Part shown: positions 38,176 through 46,829 of the stretch, piece after piece
Position numbering within the stretch: position 1 is the first letter of the stretch
Layout of the letters: every line of letters begins with the position of its first letter
Source: Acidimicrobiaceae bacterium
GTDB lineage: Bacteria; Actinomycetota; Acidimicrobiia; Acidimicrobiales; Poriferisodalaceae
DNA: 64,000 bases
Assembly: GCA_026713105.1 (NCBI GenBank)
Contig: JAPOPC010000055.1
Location: 1-64,000, forward strand
Reading direction: 5' to 3'
Notes under the pieces: model-generated
Seen by the model: only the letters and a program-made list of their open reading frames with translations
Databases searched by the model: none
What the model was told of the DNA's origin: nothing
Translations under genes and position numbers: made by a program

Positions 38176-39576
38176 TCAGTCGTGCTCGGCGAGCGGGAGA
38201 CGGAGTTCTACCGTGGTGCCCCCGCCGTCGGTGTCAATGACTGACGCAGTGCCTCCATGGGTGCGGGCCACGTAGTCGACGATGGACAGCCCGAGCCCGG
38301 AACCGGGCTGAGATCGGGCTTCAGGGGCGCGGTAGAACCGCTCGAAGACTGTCTCGCGCAGGGCTACGGGGATGCCCGGTCCGTAGTCGCGCACTCGGAC
38401 GTGAGCCTCCCGGTCTGCTGCCGCAACGCTGATCTCAATGGGTTCGCCGGGCGGCGACCACTTCACCGCGTTGTCGACGAGGTTGCCGATCGCTCGCTCG
38501 ACGAGGACCGCATTCGCCACTACCTCGCACGGCTCGATATCAGTCACGAAATCCGCCTCCGTCCGGCGGCGGTGCCGGTCCACCACCGATGCCGCCAGCT
38601 CAGCCAGATCGACTGGTTCGGGCTCGGCTTGGGATCGCTGGTCGGTCGCCAGCTCGACGAGCTCGCTCACCAACTCGGTGAGCTGATCCAGCTCGAACTG
38701 CACATCGTCGAGCATCTGGCGTCGCTCGTCACCGGCGAGTGCGACGGCCATATTTGTGCCGGCGGCACCAGACGTTGTTGCCGCCTCCGCTGGGGCTGCG
38801 GACTGTTCGGCGCGCGCCAGCAATTCGATGTTGGTGCGGATGCTGGTGAGCGGTGTCCGCAGCTCGTGGCCGGCGTCGGTGACCAACCGATGCTGCTGGG
38901 TGCGCGACTGCGCCAAGGCCTCGAGCATCGCATTGAAGCTGCGTGCCAATTCGCCGAGCTCGTCGTCGCGTTCGAGCTCGATGGGCTGTTCCAGGTCTTG
39001 AGTCTGCGCGACGTTGCGCGCCGCATCGGTGAGCCGCCGGACCGGCCGGATGGCACGGCCCGCCACCAGGAATCCCAGCAGCCCAGCTCCCGCTACACCG
39101 ATGACGGCAACCACCGCCAGCGCGTTGCGCAAGCCCTCCACATTCGCGTCCACCTCATCGAGCGGCCTCGCGACCATCAGCGCCCCAACCGGTGTTATCG
39201 GCACGGTCAGCACTCGCAGACGCACACCGTCGGCAGACACATCGGCGCGATGCGGTCGAGCCTGGCCATTCGCTACGGCAAGATCGGCGGGCCCCACTGG
39301 CAGCACCCCGTCAGACGCGTACATGACCGCGCCGTTCGGGGCCACGATCTGCGCGAGCACATCGCGAGGGACGAACCGTCCGAAGAACTGGACGCCGCGG
39401 CGTTCGGGCAAGCGTCCGCCGCTCGTCACCAGGACGGCAACGCGGTCGTCCAGCTGCTGGTCGAGTGCCGACCGGGCCTCTGTTCGGGCAATCCAGAGCG
39501 CGACACCCGAGATAGCCAGCACCGCGACGGCGACCGAAGCTGCCACCACCAGCCCGAGCCGGGTACGAAAGCTCAT
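38176..39576 (-). CDS. Sensor histidine kinase (PrrB/MprB-like)
   Basis: 466-residue membrane kinase. TM1 (LVVAASVAVAVLAISGVALW), an extracytoplasmic sensor of about 115 residues, TM2 (NALAVVAVIGVAGAGLLGFL, about 151-170), HAMP (IRPVRRLTDAARNVAQ), H-box VTDAGHELRTPLTSI with His237, N-box GNLVDNAVKWSP and G-box YGPGIPVALRE, GSGLGLSIV. A Gly/Ala insert (SAAPAEAATTSGAAG) sits between the dimer helices. Shares an ATGA with the response regulator. The stimulus is unknown. Confidence 0.93.
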   Translation of the reverse strand: MSFRTRLGLVVAASVAVAVLAISGVALWIARTEARSALDQQLDDRVAVLVTSGGRLPERRGVQFFGRFVPRDVLAQIVAPNGAVMYASDGVLPVGPADLAVANGQARPHRADVSADGVRLRVLTVPITPVGALMVARPLDEVDANVEGLRNALAVVAVIGVAGAGLLGFLVAGRAIRPVRRLTDAARNVAQTQDLEQPIELERDDELGELARSFNAMLEALAQSRTQQHRLVTDAGHELRTPLTSIRTNIELLARAEQSAAPAEAATTSGAAGTNMAVALAGDERRQMLDDVQFELDQLTELVSELVELATDQRSQAEPEPVDLAELAASVVDRHRRRTEADFVTDIEPCEVVANAVLVERAIGNLVDNAVKWSPPGEPIEISVAAADREAHVRVRDYGPGIPVALRETVFERFYRAPEARSQPGSGLGLSIVDYVARTHGGTASVIDTDGGGTTVELRLPLAEHD

Positions 39577-40292
39577 GCCGGTCTCATCACGTATCCCACG
39601 CCGCGCACGGTCCGGATCGGGCTGCGGCCGTCGGTGCCTGCTGCCGCAGCCGCCAGCTTGCGTCGCAAGTAGCCCACGTAGACCTCCAGGGAGTTGGAGG
39701 CCAGCGAGGCGTCGTAGCCCCACACCGTGTCGTAGATCTCGTCGCGGTGGAGCACGCGGCCAGGGTTGCGCAAGAACAGTTCCAGCAGCCGGTGTTCGGT
39801 ATGGGTCAGCTCGACAGATTCGCCAGCACAGCTCACCTCGTAGCTGGCGGTGTCCAGCACGATGCCTGCGCACGTGAGGCGCTCGCCCCCGTTAGTGGGG
39901 AGGGCCTCGGCGTTACGCCGCAGGAGCGCACGCAGCCGTGCGAGCAGCTCGTCGAGCGCGAACGGCTTCGCCAGGTAGTCGTCGGCGCCGGCATCGAGGC
40001 CCTCCACGCGGTCTGAGGTGGCGCCTCGGGCCGTCAGCAGCAGGATCGGCACGCGGCTCCCCGCTGCGCGCAGGCGACGGCACAGCTCGAATCCGCCCAG
40101 ATTCGGCATGGTGGCATCGAGCACCAACACGTCCGCCCGTCCGGCGAGCGCCTCGCCCTCGAGACCGTCGCGGCCTTCGAGCACCTCGTAGCCCTCAAGC
40201 TGCAGGGCGCGTCGCAAGGCGGCCCGGATGCGCTGATCATCGTCGATGACGGCGACTACGGGGCTGCTGCGGGGTGGTGGGTCGGCGCCCAT
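39573..40292 (-). CDS. OmpR-family response regulator
   Basis: 239 residues: receiver domain with VAVIDDDQRIRAAL (acid pocket), phospho-acceptor Asp59 in VLVLDATMPNLGG, the conserved K in DDYLAKPFALDELL, then a winged-helix DNA-binding domain ending with LEVYVGYLRRKL and IRTVRGVGYVMRP. It and the following kinase (ATGA overlap) resemble the PrrA-PrrB and MprA-MprB pairs. Targets are unknown; no binding sites could be identified. Confidence 0.95.
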   Translation of the reverse strand: MGADPPPRSSPVVAVIDDDQRIRAALRRALQLEGYEVLEGRDGLEGEALAGRADVLVLDATMPNLGGFELCRRLRAAGSRVPILLLTARGATSDRVEGLDAGADDYLAKPFALDELLARLRALLRRNAEALPTNGGERLTCAGIVLDTASYEVSCAGESVELTHTEHRLLELFLRNPGRVLHRDEIYDTVWGYDASLASNSLEVYVGYLRRKLAAAAAGTDGRSPIRTVRGVGYVMRPA

Positions 40293-40355
40293 GGCCTCAT
40301 TCTGGAATACGAACCGTGAGAAACCGATGAGAGGGGGAGCCGCTCGGCTGCGCCC

Positions 40356-40898
40356 CTAGCCGGCGGCGGAGGCGGTGCGGCGCAGGTGCGGGATCGTGAG
40401 CACCGAACAGGCTTCTCGCTCGGATTCGTAGCTCAGCGCCCGCACGGCGTCGGCGATGTCCCACCAAGCCACCTCGTCGACCTCGCTCGGGTCTCCCGCG
40501 AGCCGTTTGGGCACCTTCGTCGGCGCCATCGAATAGAACAGCACCAGCTTGGGAATCTGGTTGCTGATCAGGTAGCTGACCGGGTAAGGCGCCGAAGTGA
40601 TCACGCACCGGACACCGGTCTCCTCGCGCACCTCACGAAGCGCAGCCTCTTCCCAGGACTCGCCCGGGTCGAGATGGCCCTTCGGCAGCGACCAGTCGTC
40701 ATAACGGGGCCGGTGCACCACCAGTACGGCACCCTCGTGGCACACGACACCGCCGGCAGCCCGGTCCACCGGGGCGTTGGAGTAGCGACCCCGTTCGCGG
40801 TGGCGGCGCCGCGTCTTCATCGGAGTCTTGGCTGAGTCTCTCTTCTGGCCCTTCTTGGGGGAACCCGACTTCGATGACCCAGGTCGGTTCTGTGCCAC
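40356..40898 (-). CDS. NUDIX hydrolase
   Basis: 180 residues. The Nudix box GHLDPGESWEEAALREVREE followed by TGV is complete (G-x5-E-x7-REUxEExGU). An N-terminal extension of about 40 residues is very basic (KSGSPKKGQKRD, KTRRRHRERGR), often seen in actinobacterial MutT1-like or Ap4A-type enzymes. The substrate cannot be named from sequence. Start GTG 40898; about 96 bp from the divergent LLM gene. Confidence 0.88.
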   Translation of the reverse strand: MAQNRPGSSKSGSPKKGQKRDSAKTPMKTRRRHRERGRYSNAPVDRAAGGVVCHEGAVLVVHRPRYDDWSLPKGHLDPGESWEEAALREVREETGVRCVITSAPYPVSYLISNQIPKLVLFYSMAPTKVPKRLAGDPSEVDEVAWWDIADAVRALSYESEREACSVLTIPHLRRTASAAG

Positions 40899-40994
40899 GG
40901 TTCGTGTCTAGCGTGTCCGCGCCACCCGCGGTGAGCTTGTCGCGGGCAACGACGAAGATCGCGCGGAGATCCACGCAGACTCGGGGGTGCCGTC

Positions 40995-42080
40995 ATGGAC
41001 TTGGGAATTTGCATCGCATCGCACATCGGCGATCTCGACTACGTCGAGCGCGCCGAGGAACTCGGCTACACGCATGCCTGGTTCGCGGACAGCCACATGC
41101 TGTGGTCGGACTGCTACGCCACGCTGGCGCTTGCTGCGGAGCGCACCAGCACCATCGGACTCGGCACCGGTGTGTCGGTCTCGGGCACGCGGCCCGCGCC
41201 GGTCACTGCGGCGTCGATCGCCACCATCAACGCCCTCGCTCCCGGGCGGACATTTCTGGGCATCGGCACCGGCAACACGGCCATGCGGATTATGGGGCAC
41301 AAGCCCCAGCGCATCGCCGAGTTCGACCAATACCTGGCAGCGCTGCGCCCACTGCTTCGCGGCGAGGAAGCGATGCATCACTTCGCCGGCAGCGCGCAGC
41401 CGATCCGCCACATCATGCCCGACTCCGGTTTCGTCAACTTCGAAGACCCGATCCCGCTGTACGTGTCGGGTTTCGGGCCGAGGTCGCTGGGGCTGGCCGG
41501 CCGGTACGGCGACGGCGCCGTGCTGTCGGTGCCGCCTGACGGTTCAGCCACGGCCCGGGTGTGGGAGTACATCGAGGCCGGGGCCGCCGAAGCAGGGCGC
41601 ACCCTCGACCGAGACGACTACTTGATGTGTTCGCTCACGACCATCGTGATCCTCGATGACGGCGAGACGCTTTCCAGCCAGCGCGAGCGGGTACATCACG
41701 AGGCGGGTGCGTTCGCGATGGCATCGCTGCACTACTCCTATGACCAGTACCGGCAATTCGGCAGGTCGCCCGGAGCGCGCCTGGAGGCGGTCTGGGACGA
41801 GTACTGCGCCATGCTCGACGACACCGACCCCGATCGCATCCACCAGCGGATCCACGCTGGTCACAATTGCTGGGTACTCCCCGAAGAACGCCGCTTCCTG
41901 AGTGATGAACTCATCGACGCCACCTGCATCGTGGGCACCGTTGATCAGGTCACCGAGCGACTGGCAGATCTCGACGAGCGCGGACTCGACCAGGTGATGA
42001 TCCTGCCGAACTTCGACCCGCGCTACGACGTGCTCGAACGTGTCGGGCGGGAGATCATCCCCCGGCTGCACGCCGTCTGA
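40995..42080 (+). CDS. Luciferase-like (LLM class) flavin-dependent oxidoreductase
   Basis: 361-residue TIM-barrel protein of the bacterial-luciferase superfamily (F420 or FMN). MDLGICIASHIGDLDYVERA, EELGYTHAWFADSHMLWSDC and IGLGTGVSVSGTRPAPVTAA define the core; LGIGTGNTAMRIMG (about 91-104) and PIPLYVSGFGPRSLGLAGRY (about 155-174) are the cofactor-proximal strands of the family. The closest subfamilies are actinobacterial F420-dependent reductases such as the phthiodiolone and tetrahydromethanopterin-reductase-like enzymes. Substrate unknown. Confidence 0.88.
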   Translation: MDLGICIASHIGDLDYVERAEELGYTHAWFADSHMLWSDCYATLALAAERTSTIGLGTGVSVSGTRPAPVTAASIATINALAPGRTFLGIGTGNTAMRIMGHKPQRIAEFDQYLAALRPLLRGEEAMHHFAGSAQPIRHIMPDSGFVNFEDPIPLYVSGFGPRSLGLAGRYGDGAVLSVPPDGSATARVWEYIEAGAAEAGRTLDRDDYLMCSLTTIVILDDGETLSSQRERVHHEAGAFAMASLHYSYDQYRQFGRSPGARLEAVWDEYCAMLDDTDPDRIHQRIHAGHNCWVLPEERRFLSDELIDATCIVGTVDQVTERLADLDERGLDQVMILPNFDPRYDVLERVGREIIPRLHAV

Positions 42081-42104
42081 GTGGGTCAGCCCAAGACCGC
42101 TCGC

Positions 42105-42110
42105 TAGCCT
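42105..42110 (+). promoter_or_regulatory. -10 box for rpmB-rpmG
   Basis: TAGCCT 42 bp before the rpmB ATG. Unlike the others it leaves a leader of about 35 nt with a GGGAG ribosome site. No Zur-like palindrome is visible. Confidence 0.4.
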
Positions 42111-42152
42111 TGTCCGCTGCTGTCACGCCCACCCGCCGGGAGCTGCGTTCGA

Positions 42153-42389
42153 ATGAGCAACATCTGCCAAGTCACCGGCCGCCGGCCGCACTCGGGCTTC
42201 AACGTGTCGCACTCGCACCGGCGGACCAAGCGCTGGTTCAAGCCGAACATCCAGCGGAAGCGGTTCTGGGTTCCCAACGAAGGGCGCTGGGTCACGCTGA
42301 CCGTCAGCGCAAAGGGCATCAAGACCATCAACAAGCGTGGCATTGAGTCGGTGGTGGCTGACCTGCGCCGTCGGGGGGAGAAAGTCTGA
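42153..42389 (+). CDS. rpmB: Ribosomal protein L28
   Basis: 78 residues starting [20 protein letters not shown] and continuing with [15 protein letters not shown], the L28 core, and a lysine-rich C-terminus. Only one cysteine is present, so this is a zinc-independent (C-minus) form; the zinc ribbon cysteines are missing. It overlaps rpmG by a TGATG junction. The rpmB-rpmG pair is a common ribosomal unit. Confidence 0.95.
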   Translation: MSNICQVTGRRPHSGFNVSHSHRRTKRWFKPNIQRKRFWVPNEGRWVTLTVSAKGIKTINKRGIESVVADLRRRGEKV

Positions 42390-42553
42390 TGCCCAAGAGC
42401 GACAAGCGTCCCGTCATCAAGCTGAAGTCCACCGAAGGCAGCGGCTACACGTACTCGACTCGAAAGAACAAGACGAACACCCGCGACCGGATCGAACTGC
42501 GCAAGTACGACCCGGTGCTGCGCCGGCACGTCATCTTCAAAGAAGAACGCTGA
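42389..42553 (+). CDS. rpmG: Ribosomal protein L33
   Basis: 54 residues from ATG 42389, which overlaps the last base of the rpmB TGA. The sequence [20 protein letters not shown] followed by [20 protein letters not shown] and [14 protein letters not shown] is a full L33. It contains no cysteines, so it is also the zinc-independent form and matches L28. It ends at TGA 42551. Confidence 0.96.
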   Translation: MPKSDKRPVIKLKSTEGSGYTYSTRKNKTNTRDRIELRKYDPVLRRHVIFKEER

Positions 42554-42687
42554 TCAGCGCCGCTGTCGGGATAGCTGAGCGGGTTCGCGAGCGGCCTGCG
42601 TCCCAACGCCTGTTGCCCCGAGCACTTGCCGCCGCGTACCCAGACTTCCGGGGGCACGTTCTCGCCCTTCGGCGCGGCCACTGAGCC

Positions 42688-43956
42688 ATGACCACCGTTA
42701 GGCCTGTGCGCCTGAGCTTGCGGGCGGCACGGCACCTCGCCATCGGCGCGCAAGGGCTCGCTGCAACGCTCCCGGCGGGACGGCTCGATGCACGCCATCT
42801 GCGACGCGCCATGGACCAGATGGGTCTGCTGCAGATCGATGCCGTCAATGCGCTCGCCCGCTCGCACCTGCTGGTCTTGCGTGCCCGACTCGGGGGCACA
42901 CACGACGGCGTGCTCCGACTGCTGGAACGCGCCGCGTACACCCGCCGCCCGGACCAACGCAGTTTGACCGAGTACTGGAGCCACGAGGCATCGTTCGTTC
43001 AGGTGAGCGATTGGCCGCTGTATCGCTGGCATATGCGGCGCGGCGAACAAGGCGAGATGTGGAGCGGCTTTGCGCGATTCGGGCGCGAAGAGCCACGCCG
43101 CATCACCGAGGCATTGGCATGGCTGGACGGCAATGGACCAGCGTCATCGGCGGAACTGGACGCAGCGCTGGGTTGGGGACCCGGTGTGCGAGGGCCGTGG
43201 GGCACGCGCAGCAACGCAAAGATGGCGCTGGCATGGCTCTTCTGGTGCGGTCAGGTGGGCGTCACGGAGCGGGTCGGCTTCACTCGCCGCTACGACGTGA
43301 TCGAACGGGTGCTGCCCGACGATGTGCTGGCACGCGAAGTCGATGAGCCAGACGCTCACCGGGCGTTGCTGAGCCAAGCCGCCATCTGCCTCGGCATGGG
43401 GACTGCTGACGATCTGATCGACTACCACCGACTGCCGAAGCGCGTTGCGCGGACACGCATTCGCGAGTTGGTCGAGGAGGAAACCCTGCTCGAAGCGACG
43501 GTCGAAGGATGGGACGAACCCGCCTACGTGCCTGCCGGGTTGAAGCGCGGCCGCAAGCAGTCCCGGTCGGTGCTGTTGAGCCCGTTCGATCCGCTGGTGT
43601 GGTTCCGCCCGCGTGCGGAGCGCCTCTTCGGGTTCCACTACCGGATCGAGATCTACACGCCCAAGGCCAAGCGACAGTACGGCTACTTCGTGCTGCCGTT
43701 CTTGCATGACGATGCGCTGGTGGCGCGCCTCGACGTCCGTTTCGATCGGGACCGCGGCGTCCTGGAGGTGCCGGCTTCTTGGGCGGAACCAGGGGCGTGG
43801 CCCAGCGGTGGCGAACCAGAGACCAGCGCTCTCGAGGCGTTGGCAACCGAACTGCGCTCGCTGTCAGCATGGTGCGGCGGCGAGGGAGTGTCGGTGTCGT
43901 CTCGCGGCGATCTCGCTGACCGTCTCGGGCGGGCACTGGGCGGCGCTGATTGCTGA
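42688..43956 (+). CDS. YcaQ-like winged-helix DNA glycosylase
   Basis: 422-residue protein of the YcaQ/AlkX family, which unhooks DNA interstrand crosslinks. Characteristic blocks: LGLLQIDAVNALARSHLLVL-type segment (residues 45-64, containing LQIDAVN), YWSHEASFVQVSDWPLYRW (about 97-115), and SPFDPLVWFRPRAERLFGFH with YRIEIYTPKAKRQYGYFVLP, the catalytic-side region. Several tandem winged helices are expected. Base-lesion specificity cannot be told. Starts 134 bp after rpmG. Confidence 0.85.
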   Translation: MTTVRPVRLSLRAARHLAIGAQGLAATLPAGRLDARHLRRAMDQMGLLQIDAVNALARSHLLVLRARLGGTHDGVLRLLERAAYTRRPDQRSLTEYWSHEASFVQVSDWPLYRWHMRRGEQGEMWSGFARFGREEPRRITEALAWLDGNGPASSAELDAALGWGPGVRGPWGTRSNAKMALAWLFWCGQVGVTERVGFTRRYDVIERVLPDDVLAREVDEPDAHRALLSQAAICLGMGTADDLIDYHRLPKRVARTRIRELVEEETLLEATVEGWDEPAYVPAGLKRGRKQSRSVLLSPFDPLVWFRPRAERLFGFHYRIEIYTPKAKRQYGYFVLPFLHDDALVARLDVRFDRDRGVLEVPASWAEPGAWPSGGEPETSALEALATELRSLSAWCGGEGVSVSSRGDLADRLGRALGGADC

Positions 43957-44034
43957 TCCAGATCGCTATCGTTGCTGGCCTTGCACCGGCGGGAATCTCG
44001 GTTCCACCCGGTTCGAGCACACAGCAATACAGCT

Positions 44035-44109
44035 GGTCCCGTGGTGAAGTCTGGAGTTCACGCTGGCCTGTCAAGCCAGAGGTCGCGGGTTCAAATCCCG
44101 TCGGGACCG
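44035..44109 (+). tRNA. tRNA-Asp (anticodon GTC)
   Basis: 75-nt cloverleaf: acceptor GGTCCCG with CGGGACC, anticodon stem CTGGC/GCCAG and loop CTGTCAA (GTC), T arm CGGG-TTCAAAT-CCCG, discriminator G. One base separates it from tRNA-Phe, so both come from one transcript. Confidence 0.95.
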
Positions 44110-44110
44110 C

Positions 44111-44183
44111 GGTCGGGTAGCTCAGTTGGCAGAGCGCGCGCCTGAAAAGCGTGAGGTCACCGGATCGACGCCGGTCCCGACCA
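44111..44183 (+). tRNA. tRNA-Phe (anticodon GAA)
   Basis: 73-nt cloverleaf: acceptor GGTCGGG with CCCGACC, D arm GCTC/GAGC, anticodon stem CGCGC/GCGTG and loop CTGAAAA (GAA), discriminator A. The T loop reads ATCGACG instead of TTCGANN, so T54 is A, which would break the usual T54-A58 pair. Confidence 0.92.
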
Positions 44184-44192
44184 CTGGTTTAT

Positions 44193-44223
44193 GCGAGCGG
44201 AAGGGGCTTCGCCCCCCGCTCGC
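44193..44223. terminator. Two-way hairpin between tRNA-Phe and malic enzyme
   Basis: GCGAGCGG (44193-44200) and CCGCTCGC (44216-44223) with an inner GGGGC/GCCCC, an AA bulge and a TTC loop. It lies 9 bp after tRNA-Phe and 39 bp before the malic enzyme stop on the other strand, so it can end both. No long T run. Confidence 0.6.
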
Positions 44224-44262
44224 GACAATAGGGGTGCCGTCGCGACGAGATTCGCTGGGTGC

Positions 44263-45678
44263 TTAGCGGCGCGTGACTTGGTCGGTGCGGGCTGCTTTGG
44301 CTACTGCTTTGGCTACTGCGGGGACTACTGAGCGGTCGAAGGCTGTGGGGATGACGAGCTCGGGGCAGAGGTCGTCGCTCGACACGGCCGCTGCGATTGC
44401 GTCGGCTGCCGCGATCTTCATGTTCTCGGTGATGTCGGTGGCGCCTGCATCGAAGGCGCCCCGGAAGATGCCCGGGAATGCCAGCACGTTGTTGATCTGG
44501 TTGGGGTAGTCGCTGCGGCCGGTCGCCACAACGCCTGCGATATCGGTGATGTCGTCGGGCAGGATTTCGGGGTCGGGATTCGCCATCGCGAACACGATTG
44601 GTCGCTCTGCCATGGTCGCCACGTCGTCGCGGGTGACGAGCCCAGGGCCGCTCAGCCCCAAGAACACGTCTGCACCGGCCATCGCGTCGGCCACCGTGCC
44701 AGCCACACGCTCGGTGTTGGTGTTGGCGGCAAGCCATTCCTTGGCGTGGTTCAGGTCGGCGCGACCGGGGTGAATGGTGCCCTTGCGGTCGCAGGCGATC
44801 ACGTTGCCGATTCCAGCACCGAGCAGGATCTTTGCGGTTGCCACGCCGGCGGCGCCAGCGCCCAGGATGACGCATTGCAGGTTCGCCAGCTCCTTGCCCA
44901 CAATGCGCGCCGAATTCTCGAGCGCCGCCAGCGCAACTACAGCGGTGCCGTGCTGGTCGTCGTGGAACACGGGAATGTCGAGCGCTGCGCGCAGCGCTTC
45001 CTCGACCTCGAACGCGCCGGGCGCCGCGATGTCCTCCAGGTTGATGCCCCCGAAGGTCGGCGCGAGCCGGATGACCGTTTCGACGATCTCTTCAGGCTTG
45101 GTGACGTCGAGGCAGATCGGGAAGGCATCCACGCCGGCGAACTCCTTGAAGAGCAGCGCCTTGCCTTCCATGACCGGCATCGCCGCCGCAGGACCGATGT
45201 CGCCGAGACCGAGCACTGCGGTGCCGTCGGTGACGATGGCCACCGTGTTGCCCTTGATGGTCAGGTCATGGACTCGTTCGGGGTCATCCACGATGGCCCG
45301 GCAGACTCGAGCCACACCCGGCGTGTACGCCATGGAGAGGTCATCTGCGTTGCGCAGCGAGATCCGGCTGACCGTCTCCAGCTTCCCGCGGTCGTGCAGC
45401 TCGAAGGTGCGGTCGAGCGCAGCGATGACCGTGATGCCCTCGAGGCCGTTCACCGCCTCGCAGATCTGGATGATGTGCTGCTCGCTCGCGGCGTCGACCA
45501 CGATGTGCTGGCGCAGGGCACCCTGTGTGATCGTGAAACCGTCGAGGCTCTGAATGTTGCCGCCTACATCGCCGATGGCGGTGCACAGCCGGCCGAGCGT
45601 GCCCGGCTGGTGAGCCAGCTCGACTTCGAGGGTGGCTGAATAGGCGGCGGTGGGTCGGGACCCCGCGGTGGCAGTCAT
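44263..45678 (-). CDS. Malic enzyme with N-terminal ACT domain
   Basis: Oxidative decarboxylation of malate to pyruvate with NAD(P). 471 residues from ATG 45678. An ACT domain (about 15-90: ATLEVELAHQPGTLGRLCTA, IQSLDGFTITQGALRQHIVV) for amino-acid-type allostery precedes the malic enzyme core: MAYTPGVARVCRAI (Tyr catalytic), GKALLFKEFAGVDA (Lys base), CLDVTKPEEIVE, FHDDQHGTAVVALAALEN and the Rossmann VILGAGAAGVATAK. Its ATG overlaps the purM stop by ATGA, tying it to the purine operon. Confidence 0.93.
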   Translation of the reverse strand: MTATAGSRPTAAYSATLEVELAHQPGTLGRLCTAIGDVGGNIQSLDGFTITQGALRQHIVVDAASEQHIIQICEAVNGLEGITVIAALDRTFELHDRGKLETVSRISLRNADDLSMAYTPGVARVCRAIVDDPERVHDLTIKGNTVAIVTDGTAVLGLGDIGPAAAMPVMEGKALLFKEFAGVDAFPICLDVTKPEEIVETVIRLAPTFGGINLEDIAAPGAFEVEEALRAALDIPVFHDDQHGTAVVALAALENSARIVGKELANLQCVILGAGAAGVATAKILLGAGIGNVIACDRKGTIHPGRADLNHAKEWLAANTNTERVAGTVADAMAGADVFLGLSGPGLVTRDDVATMAERPIVFAMANPDPEILPDDITDIAGVVATGRSDYPNQINNVLAFPGIFRGAFDAGATDITENMKIAAADAIAAAVSSDDLCPELVIPTAFDRSVVPAVAKAVAKAARTDQVTRR

Positions 45679-46829
45679 CGGCGCTCCTGCGCGTGTGCAG
45701 AACCGGCAGGGTATTGGTCTGAATCGATGATCTGGACCTCGCCGTTGCCGGGTCGGATCTCGCCGATCTGGAATGCGTCGTGTCCCGCTGCGCCAGCAAT
45801 GTCGATGGCACTGTCCGCGTACGCAGGCGGGACCGCCACCACCATGCCGATACCCAGATTGAAGACGCGGTCCATTTCGGACGGGGCAACCGGACCGCTG
45901 CTGGCGATGTGGTCGAAGATGGCGGGTACCGGCCACGTGCCTCGCCGCACGACCGCCTCAGCGCCGGGACCCAGCATGCGCGCGACGTTCGCAGCCAGTC
46001 CCCCGCCGGTGATGTGGGCTGCTGCACGGGCGTCGCACTCGCTGAACAATGAGAGCACTGCGGGGGCATAGATCACCGACGGTCGCAGCAACTCGTCGCC
46101 CAGCGTGCGATCGGCTCCGGGCCATGCCGGCGCGGCAAGCTGTTCCGCGTCGAGCGAACTGCCGCACAGGACGCGGCGAGCAAGGCTGTAACCGTTGCAT
46201 CGCAGCCCACCGGAGGCGAGTCCGACGAGCACTAGGGGCTCACTCCCCACCGGGGTTCGCAGCCGTGCCCGCTCGACGACTCCTACGGCAAAGCCGGCGA
46301 TGTCCACCTCGCCCGGCGCGAGTGCGTCAGGGTGTTCTGCCAGCTCGCCGCCGACCAATGCGCAACCGGCGGTCCGGCAGCCCGCCGCCAGACCCGAGAC
46401 GATCGTCTCCACCACGTCGGGATCAAGACGTCCCGCAGTGATCTGGTCGTGAAACAGCAACGGTTCTGCGCCGAGTGTGACGATGTCGTCGACGCACATG
46501 GCCACCACGTCGATTCCGATCGTGTCCCAGCGGCCAAGCGCAGCGGCAATGAGCGGCTTGGTGCCAGCACCGTCATTCGCGCTCACGAGCACCGGTTCGT
46601 CCATGCCCGGCGGCACCGCAGTGACCGCCCCGAACGCCCCGATGTCATTCAGCACTTCGGGTCGGAAGGTGTTGCGGGCGTGCGGTGCCAGACGGCGGAC
46701 GGCCTCGTCTCCCGCGGCAATGTTCACCCCTGCGGCTTCGTAGGTCAGCGGTGCGGGTCCGCTGCTGGCCGGTTCGCCAGTCCGCGGATGCTCGGCCTCC
46801 GCCGTCACCGGACGGCCGTCATCGCACAA
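45675..46829 (-). CDS. purM: Phosphoribosylformylglycinamidine cyclo-ligase (AIR synthase)
   Basis: Cyclises FGAM to AIR with ATP. 384 residues (ATG 46829; GTG 46808 is an alternative since the first residues overlap the purF end). Blocks include LTYEAAGVNIAAGDEAVRRL (about 28-47), VSANDGAGTKPLIAAALGRW with the ATP-site D-G-V/A-G-T-K, DTIGIDVVAMCVDDIVTLGA, HITGGGLAANVARMLG and FNLGIGMVVAVP. It overlaps purF by 11 bp and the malic gene by ATGA. Confidence 0.96.
   Translation of the reverse strand: MCDDGRPVTAEAEHPRTGEPASSGPAPLTYEAAGVNIAAGDEAVRRLAPHARNTFRPEVLNDIGAFGAVTAVPPGMDEPVLVSANDGAGTKPLIAAALGRWDTIGIDVVAMCVDDIVTLGAEPLLFHDQITAGRLDPDVVETIVSGLAAGCRTAGCALVGGELAEHPDALAPGEVDIAGFAVGVVERARLRTPVGSEPLVLVGLASGGLRCNGYSLARRVLCGSSLDAEQLAAPAWPGADRTLGDELLRPSVIYAPAVLSLFSECDARAAAHITGGGLAANVARMLGPGAEAVVRRGTWPVPAIFDHIASSGPVAPSEMDRVFNLGIGMVVAVPPAYADSAIDIAGAAGHDAFQIGEIRPGNGEVQIIDSDQYPAGSAHAQERR

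Noticed and set aside
42105-42152. Zur operator for the C-minus rpmB-rpmG pair
   Set aside because: No AT-rich palindrome of the Zur type is visible in the upstream region.
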